Origin: an uncultured Verrucomicrobiota bacterium
GTDB lineage: Bacteria > Verrucomicrobiota > Verrucomicrobiia > Chthoniobacterales > SZAS-18
Assembly: GCA_937873255.1 (NCBI GenBank)
Contig: CALMVM010000080.1
Coordinates: forward strand, 1 to 11,281
Length of the DNA: 11,281 bases
Direction of reading: 5' to 3'
The position numbers were made by a program, and so were the translations under genes. This document shows positions 7,100 to 11,281 of the stretch, in pieces (within the stretch, counting starts at the first letter, position 1; each line of letters opens with the position of its first letter). The notes beneath the pieces were generated by a model. That model did no database searches, was not told the origin of the DNA, and saw only the letters and a list, made by a program, of their open reading frames with translations.

Positions 7100-9112
7100 G
7101 TGATTCTCGAGACTCTCAAACAACGCCTGCATGCCGCGTTGGTCCGTCCGGTCCCCACCGAGGCCGATCTGGCAGCGGCGCGCCGTCTGGCCGCTGATCT
7201 GGACGACGCAGGCATCTGGCCCGACATCGAGTACACCGGGACCGATGGCTCACGCTGGGAGGCCATCGCACACCTGGACCGCGTGTTCGTCCTGGCCCGC
7301 ACGCGCCAATTTTGCAGCGGGGAACTGGATGCCGCCATCGTACGGGCACTCGATTTCTGGCTCTCGCAGGACCTGAAAGGTCCGACCCGATGGCACGACC
7401 AGATCATTGTGCCCCGCCTGATTGGTTCAACCGCCCTGCTTTTTGAGGCCGGCTTGTCGGCGGGCGCGCGGGGGATGGTCATCGAAATCCTTGCCCGGGC
7501 GCGGTGGGCACGGTGGGAGGGCGGAGTGTGGGTCGAATGGACCGGGACGCACCTGACGTCCCTCGCCTTCAACGTGCTGTTGCGCGGGTGCATCGAAAAC
7601 ATACCCGCCCTTTGCCGGGAGGCGCTCGAACGCGTCCACGCCGCCGTCCGGCTCGCGCAGGCTGGCGAGGAAGGCATCCAGGTGGACATGAGCTTTCACC
7701 GGTCCGAGGGCGTCCCGTCCCCGGGCAGCGACGGACTGGCGTTCGGCGAAAATTGCGCGCGGCTTTTCACGCTCGCCCACGGCACTCCCTGGCAGGCCCC
7801 GGCGGAATGCCTGACGCTTTTCGCTTCCTTCCTGCTCGACGGCCAGCAGTGGACGATCCGCCGGCAATTCCTCGACGGCGGTGCCTGGACGGGAGGGGCC
7901 GACGCCGATCCGGCGCGCCTCGCAAGTTTCGCGGCGGCGGTCGAGGAATTGGCCGACCTCGGGATCACGCCGCGCCGGGCGGAGATGGCGGCGTTCGCAC
8001 GGCGGCTGCGCAACCCTTTGGAACCGACGCTCAGCGGGCACCGGCACTTCTGGCGCTCGGACCTCGCGGTGCATCAGCGGCCCGGGTTCTACACATCGGT
8101 GCGGCTGGGTTCACACGTCGTCTCCGCCGGTAAACCCGACGAGCAGGCAGACAACCTGGACGGCGGTCTGACCTGCCTCGTGCGGGACGGACACGAATAC
8201 CGCGACATCGTTTCCGTCTGGGACCGGCGGCGGCTGCCGGGCACGACCACGCTGCAATCGGCGAAACCCCACGCCCCGCCCGGCCGGAAGCGCAATGACT
8301 CGCCTGCGTTCGTCGGCGGGGTGACCGACGGGGAATACGGCGTCGCGGCGATGGAATTGCAACGCGAAAGCCTGCACGCGCGCAAGGCGTGGTTTCATTT
8401 CGACGATTCGTTCGTGTGCCTCGGCACTTCGATCTCGTGCGACGATGCCGACGCGCCGGTCTTTACTTCCATTAACCAGTGTCTCCTGCGCGGGCCCGTC
8501 ATCGCCTACGGCAAAGCCGGAGAGACCCACGTGCTCGCGCCGGGAAAACCGTATGACCTCAGCGCCGCGCACCGTCTGGAGCACGACGGGATCGCCTACC
8601 ATTTTCCCGAGCCGATACCCGTGCGGGCGCGCCTGTCCGCGCAGACCGGCCACCGACCCAGGTCCGGCTCCCGCCCGGCGGAACCTGTCGCCCGCGACGT
8701 GTTTTCGCTCTGGATCGACCACGGCGTGCAGCCACGGCACGACGCCTACGCCTACACGGTCCTGCCCGCCGGCGGCCTGGACACGCAGGCTGCCTTCGAG
8801 TACGAGGCCGCGCAAATCCGCATCCTCGCTAACGGCCCGACGCTCCAGGCCGTCTGGCATCGGGCGTTGCGGCTGGTCGGGATCGTGTTCTGGGAACCGG
8901 GAATCGTCCCGCTGCCGGGCGGCGGGCGCGTCGCGGTCAATCGTCCGTGCGTCGTCCTGTGCCAGGACCGGAGGCCGGAAGGCATGCGGCTGAGCATCGC
9001 CAATCCGGCCGGCGACGCCGCGACGATCCACGTCGAATACGCCAACCGTTGCCTGTGCTTTAACCTGCCCGGCGGACCGCAGGGCGGCCAGGGGGTCACG
9101 CGGGTGCTCTGA
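7100..9112 (+). CDS. Polysaccharide lyase family 8-like protein, catalytic residues apparently lost
   Basis: About 670 residues with the layout of PL8 enzymes (hyaluronate, chondroitin AC and xanthan lyases). An alpha/alpha-toroid part covers about residues 1-310 and a beta-sandwich part about 311-670. Recognisable PL8 signatures are HFWRSDLAVHQRPGFYTSVR (316-335), NLDGGLT (352-358), VWDRRRLPGTTT (373-384), KAWFHFDDSFVCLG (429-442) and the HG..P....YAYTVLP block (541-556). However, the usual catalytic Asn in a TGxN motif is TGTH here (148-151), the SFxxHG His is SFHRSEG (198-204), the YG tyrosine appears as FG (215-216), and the downstream Arg motif is GAWTGG. Family members are normally exported, yet neither this GTG start nor an upstream extension gives a signal peptide. 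The GTG at 7100 is the most plausible start, since upstream in-frame sequence is unlike the family. It is probably co-transcribed with aroB (30-bp gap). It may be a non-catalytic or altered-specificity relative. Confidence 0.75.
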   Translation: MILETLKQRLHAALVRPVPTEADLAAARRLAADLDDAGIWPDIEYTGTDGSRWEAIAHLDRVFVLARTRQFCSGELDAAIVRALDFWLSQDLKGPTRWHDQIIVPRLIGSTALLFEAGLSAGARGMVIEILARARWARWEGGVWVEWTGTHLTSLAFNVLLRGCIENIPALCREALERVHAAVRLAQAGEEGIQVDMSFHRSEGVPSPGSDGLAFGENCARLFTLAHGTPWQAPAECLTLFASFLLDGQQWTIRRQFLDGGAWTGGADADPARLASFAAAVEELADLGITPRRAEMAAFARRLRNPLEPTLSGHRHFWRSDLAVHQRPGFYTSVRLGSHVVSAGKPDEQADNLDGGLTCLVRDGHEYRDIVSVWDRRRLPGTTTLQSAKPHAPPGRKRNDSPAFVGGVTDGEYGVAAMELQRESLHARKAWFHFDDSFVCLGTSISCDDADAPVFTSINQCLLRGPVIAYGKAGETHVLAPGKPYDLSAAHRLEHDGIAYHFPEPIPVRARLSAQTGHRPRSGSRPAEPVARDVFSLWIDHGVQPRHDAYAYTVLPAGGLDTQAAFEYEAAQIRILANGPTLQAVWHRALRLVGIVFWEPGIVPLPGGGRVAVNRPCVVLCQDRRPEGMRLSIANPAGDAATIHVEYANRCLCFNLPGGPQGGQGVTRVL

Positions 9113-9142
9113 TCGTCCATGGCGTGGGCGGAAATGTGAATC

Positions 9143-10267
9143 ATGTATACGCTAGACGTTCGTTCCGAATCCCGTCCGTACCGCGTCCACGTGGGAAGGA
9201 ACATTCTCGCCCGCACAGGCGCGATCATCCGTGAAGGGACGTTCGCCAGGCCGGGAGCGCGTTGTGCTCTCGTCACCGATCACCACGTCGCTGCGTTGTA
9301 CGCGGAAAACGTGTCGGCGTCGCTCCGCACCGCCGGATACTTCCCTTCGGTGGTCACCGTGCCGGCCGGCGAGACGTCCAAATCAATGGCGGAGGTGGCG
9401 CGCGTCGCCGACGCCATGGTGGATGCGCGGTTGGATCGTCTGAGCTTCATCGTGGCACGTGGCGGCGGGGTCGTCGGGGACCTGGTGGGATTTGTGGCGT
9501 CCATTTATTATCGCGGGATTCCGTTCGTACAGGTCCCGACGACGGTGATCTCGCAGGTGGACAGCGCCATCGGCGGGAAAACCGGCGTGAACACCCCGGC
9601 GGGCAAGAACCTCCTTGGCACCTTTTACCCGCCGGCCGCCGTCATCGCCGACGTGGACACCCTCGACACCTTGCCGGCGCGCGAGTTCAACGAGGGTTTT
9701 GCCGAGGTCATCAAACACGCCGTCATCCGCGACCGTGGGCTTTTCGACGATCTTTTTCAATTCGAGCGCCAGGGAGCGTGCGATGCGATGCCCGGCATCA
9801 TCCGGCGCAACCTCGAAATCAAGGCTGAGGTCGTGGCTGCGGACGAGTTCGAGCGTACCGGCCTGCGGGCGCTGTTGAATTTTGGCCACACGGTGGGCCA
9901 TGCCGTCGAACAGGCGGCGGGCTACGGCAGGTTCTTGCACGGCGAGGCGATAGCGATAGGCATGGTGGCGGCGGGGCGTTTATCGATGGAGTTGGCGGGT
10001 TTCCCGGCGAAGGAGTTTTGTCGTCTCGTGGAGTTGATGCGGCATTTTTCGCTGCCCACCGGCATGCCGCGAGAAACTGCGGTCGAGCCGATCATGGCGA
10101 GTCTCGCGCGCGACAAAAAATTCGAGGCGGCTGCCGTACGCTTCGTCCTGACTTCCCGGATCGGCGAGGCCCGGCTGTCCGAACCCGGAGAGGTCACTAC
10201 GGCAATGATCCGCCTCGCGATCGAGCGTCTGACGAGAAGTCCTGATTCGTCGAGCGGTTCTGCTTGA
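9143..10267 (+). CDS. aroB: 3-dehydroquinate synthase
   Basis: A 374-residue cytoplasmic enzyme converting DAHP to 3-dehydroquinate, the second step of the shikimate pathway, using NAD and a divalent metal. Seen in order: the NAD-binding GGGVVGD (107-113), the long signature from PTTVISQVDSAIGGK to TGVN (132-150), and the metal ligands E188 in FAEVIKH (with K191), H249 in NFGHTVGH and H266 in LHGEA. All are the invariant family residues, so it should be active. The ATG at 9143 is clear; only a weak GGCGGAA precedes it. It follows the PL8-like gene by 30 bp and precedes dprA by 33 bp on the same strand, in the same reading frame as dprA. A short Ser-rich tail closes the protein. Confidence 0.97.
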   Translation: MYTLDVRSESRPYRVHVGRNILARTGAIIREGTFARPGARCALVTDHHVAALYAENVSASLRTAGYFPSVVTVPAGETSKSMAEVARVADAMVDARLDRLSFIVARGGGVVGDLVGFVASIYYRGIPFVQVPTTVISQVDSAIGGKTGVNTPAGKNLLGTFYPPAAVIADVDTLDTLPAREFNEGFAEVIKHAVIRDRGLFDDLFQFERQGACDAMPGIIRRNLEIKAEVVAADEFERTGLRALLNFGHTVGHAVEQAAGYGRFLHGEAIAIGMVAAGRLSMELAGFPAKEFCRLVELMRHFSLPTGMPRETAVEPIMASLARDKKFEAAAVRFVLTSRIGEARLSEPGEVTTAMIRLAIERLTRSPDSSSGSA

Positions 10268-10300
10268 GGTGCCAGGGCGAGACCACTAGAAACTTGCCCC

Positions 10301-11281
10301 GTGACGTACACCGAGGCCTGCATCACGATCAATATGATCCCGCGCATGGGGCCTGTACGGTTGCGTCGGCTGCTGGACGTGTTCGGAGAGCCGCAGGCGA
10401 TCCTCTGCGCGCCGGCGGAGCGCCTCGCCTCCGTGGAGGGAATCGGTCCCGAAATCGCACGTGGCATCGCCGGTTGGCAAAACACCGTGGACCTCCCGGC
10501 GGAACTCGCCCGGATCAGGGACGCCGGCGTCAGCGTGCTGACGGCTCAATCCGAACTTTACCCGCCCCCGCTGCGAACGATCTACGATCCGCCTATTGTC
10601 CTCTACGTCTGGGGCGCGTTGACGGCGCGTGACGCGCAGGGCGTCGGCGTGGTCGGCTCGCGGCGCACGACGTTCTACGGCACCGAAACCGCCAAAAAAC
10701 TTTCCTACCAGCTCGCCGCCGCCGGTCTGACGGTCTACAGCGGCCTTGCGCGCGGCATCGACACTGCCGCCCACGAGGGCGCGCTGGCGGCGAAAGGCCG
10801 CACGGTCGCGATCCTCGGCTGTGGCCTGAGTCAGATTTACCCTCCGGAAAATTACGGTCTCGCCGAACGCATCGCCGCCGGGTCGGGAGCGGTGATCTCG
10901 GAATTCTCAATGGCTGTGAACCCCGATAAACAGACGTTCCCGATGCGCAACCGCATCATCAGCGGTTGCAGCCTCGGCCTGCTCGTCGTCGAGGCCAGCC
11001 TCAAGAGCGGTGCGCTCATCAGCGCAGGTCATGCACTCGAACAGGGCCGCCCCGTTTTCGCCGTGCCGGGGCAGATCGACAAGCCAAGCTCGCAAGGCAC
11101 GAACCAACTCATCCAGCAGGGCGCGAAGCTGGTCATGGATTCGAGCGATGTCCTGGAGGAACTGGACGCGCTGCCCGACCTGTTCGCCCCCGCCCACGCC
11201 GCGCCGGTCGCGGACGGCGAATCCTCCGAAATACCGTCCTCACCCGCCCCGCCGCCAACCCCGGCCACGCCCGCCGCGCTC
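10301..11281 (+). CDS. dprA: DNA processing protein A (DprA/Smf), 3'-truncated by the window end
   Basis: The first 327 residues of DprA, which binds incoming single-stranded DNA during natural transformation and loads RecA. An N-terminal SAM/helix-hairpin-helix-like region (about 8-60, with IPRMGP and VEGIGP) is followed by the Rossmann-like core: VGVVGSRRTT (114-123), YSGLARGIDTAAHEGAL (146-162), ILGCGLSQIYPPEN (171-184), FPMRNRIISG (213-222), EASLKSGALISA (231-242) and VFAVPGQ (252-258). After residue 294 a Pro/Ala-rich linker begins and the window ends; the usual C-terminal winged-helix domain would follow. No stop is seen. The GTG at 10301 is the first usable start after the in-frame stop shared with aroB (10265-10267); an ATG at 10334 would cut into the first helix. 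No clear ribosome binding site, so translational coupling to aroB is possible. Confidence 0.93.
   Translation, partial: MTYTEACITINMIPRMGPVRLRRLLDVFGEPQAILCAPAERLASVEGIGPEIARGIAGWQNTVDLPAELARIRDAGVSVLTAQSELYPPPLRTIYDPPIVLYVWGALTARDAQGVGVVGSRRTTFYGTETAKKLSYQLAAAGLTVYSGLARGIDTAAHEGALAAKGRTVAILGCGLSQIYPPENYGLAERIAAGSGAVISEFSMAVNPDKQTFPMRNRIISGCSLGLLVVEASLKSGALISAGHALEQGRPVFAVPGQIDKPSSQGTNQLIQQGAKLVMDSSDVLEELDALPDLFAPAHAAPVADGESSEIPSSPAPPPTPATPAAL

Noticed and set aside
6937..7689. Upstream extension of the hydantoinase frame
   Set aside because: The extra 251 codons are low-complexity, unlike the family, and overlap the PL8-like gene; the family start is the ATG at 6936.
8111..9031. 306-codon minus-strand open frame within the PL8-like gene
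   Set aside because: Antisense shadow in GC-rich DNA; the plus strand carries the PL8 signatures through the same region.

Overview
The window looks like a stretch of GC-rich bacterial chromosome (roughly 60-65 % GC by eye right of position 3,650) with a small, less GC-rich integrated element on its left side. I cannot fix the taxon from sequence alone. Weak or absent Shine-Dalgarno sequences before most chromosomal genes, the aroB-dprA pairing and the style of the proteins would fit a Verrucomicrobiota/PVC-type bacterium, but this is a low-confidence guess.

Left third (1-3571): a compact element whose four genes all read leftward, away from a tRNA gene. In transcription order they are a tyrosine recombinase (2303-3479, broken by a one-base frameshift in a C-run), a 188-residue protein of unknown function (1713-2279), an excisionase/AlpA-like small winged-helix protein (1228-1491), and a HUH-type rolling-circle replication initiator with a cysteine cluster (45-1037). 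Int + Xis + RCR Rep beside a tRNA gene is the core gene set of integrative plasmid-like elements such as the actinomycete pSAM2 class, here without any recognisable transfer gene. A strong hairpin cluster (1557-1607) and a 10-bp direct repeat just upstream of int (3488-3509) are candidates for its replication origin and recombinase arm sites. An intact tRNA-Leu(UAG) at 3572-3653 marks the right border.

Middle (3572-5553): tRNA-Leu, a leader with a 12-bp imperfect inverted repeat, a DegP/HtrA-family periplasmic serine protease with two PDZ domains (3745-5283), a strong terminator-like hairpin (5306-5338), and a locally AT-richer convergent intergenic gap with a cluster of DnaA-box-like 9-mers and two short palindromes (5442-5486).

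Right part (5554-11281): a dihydropyrimidinase/D-hydantoinase-family amidohydrolase on the minus strand (5554-6936); divergent from it and reading right, a polysaccharide-lyase-family-8-like protein that appears to lack the usual catalytic residues and a signal peptide (7100-9112), then aroB (3-dehydroquinate synthase, 9143-10267) and dprA (DNA processing protein A, from 10301 and running off the window end). The last three are 30-33 bp apart and probably form one transcript. aroB and dprA are housekeeping; the job of the hydantoinase/PL8-like pair is not evident.

The points most worth following up are the minimal Int-Xis-Rep element with its frameshifted integrase, the catalytically degenerate PL8-like protein, and the DnaA-box cluster.
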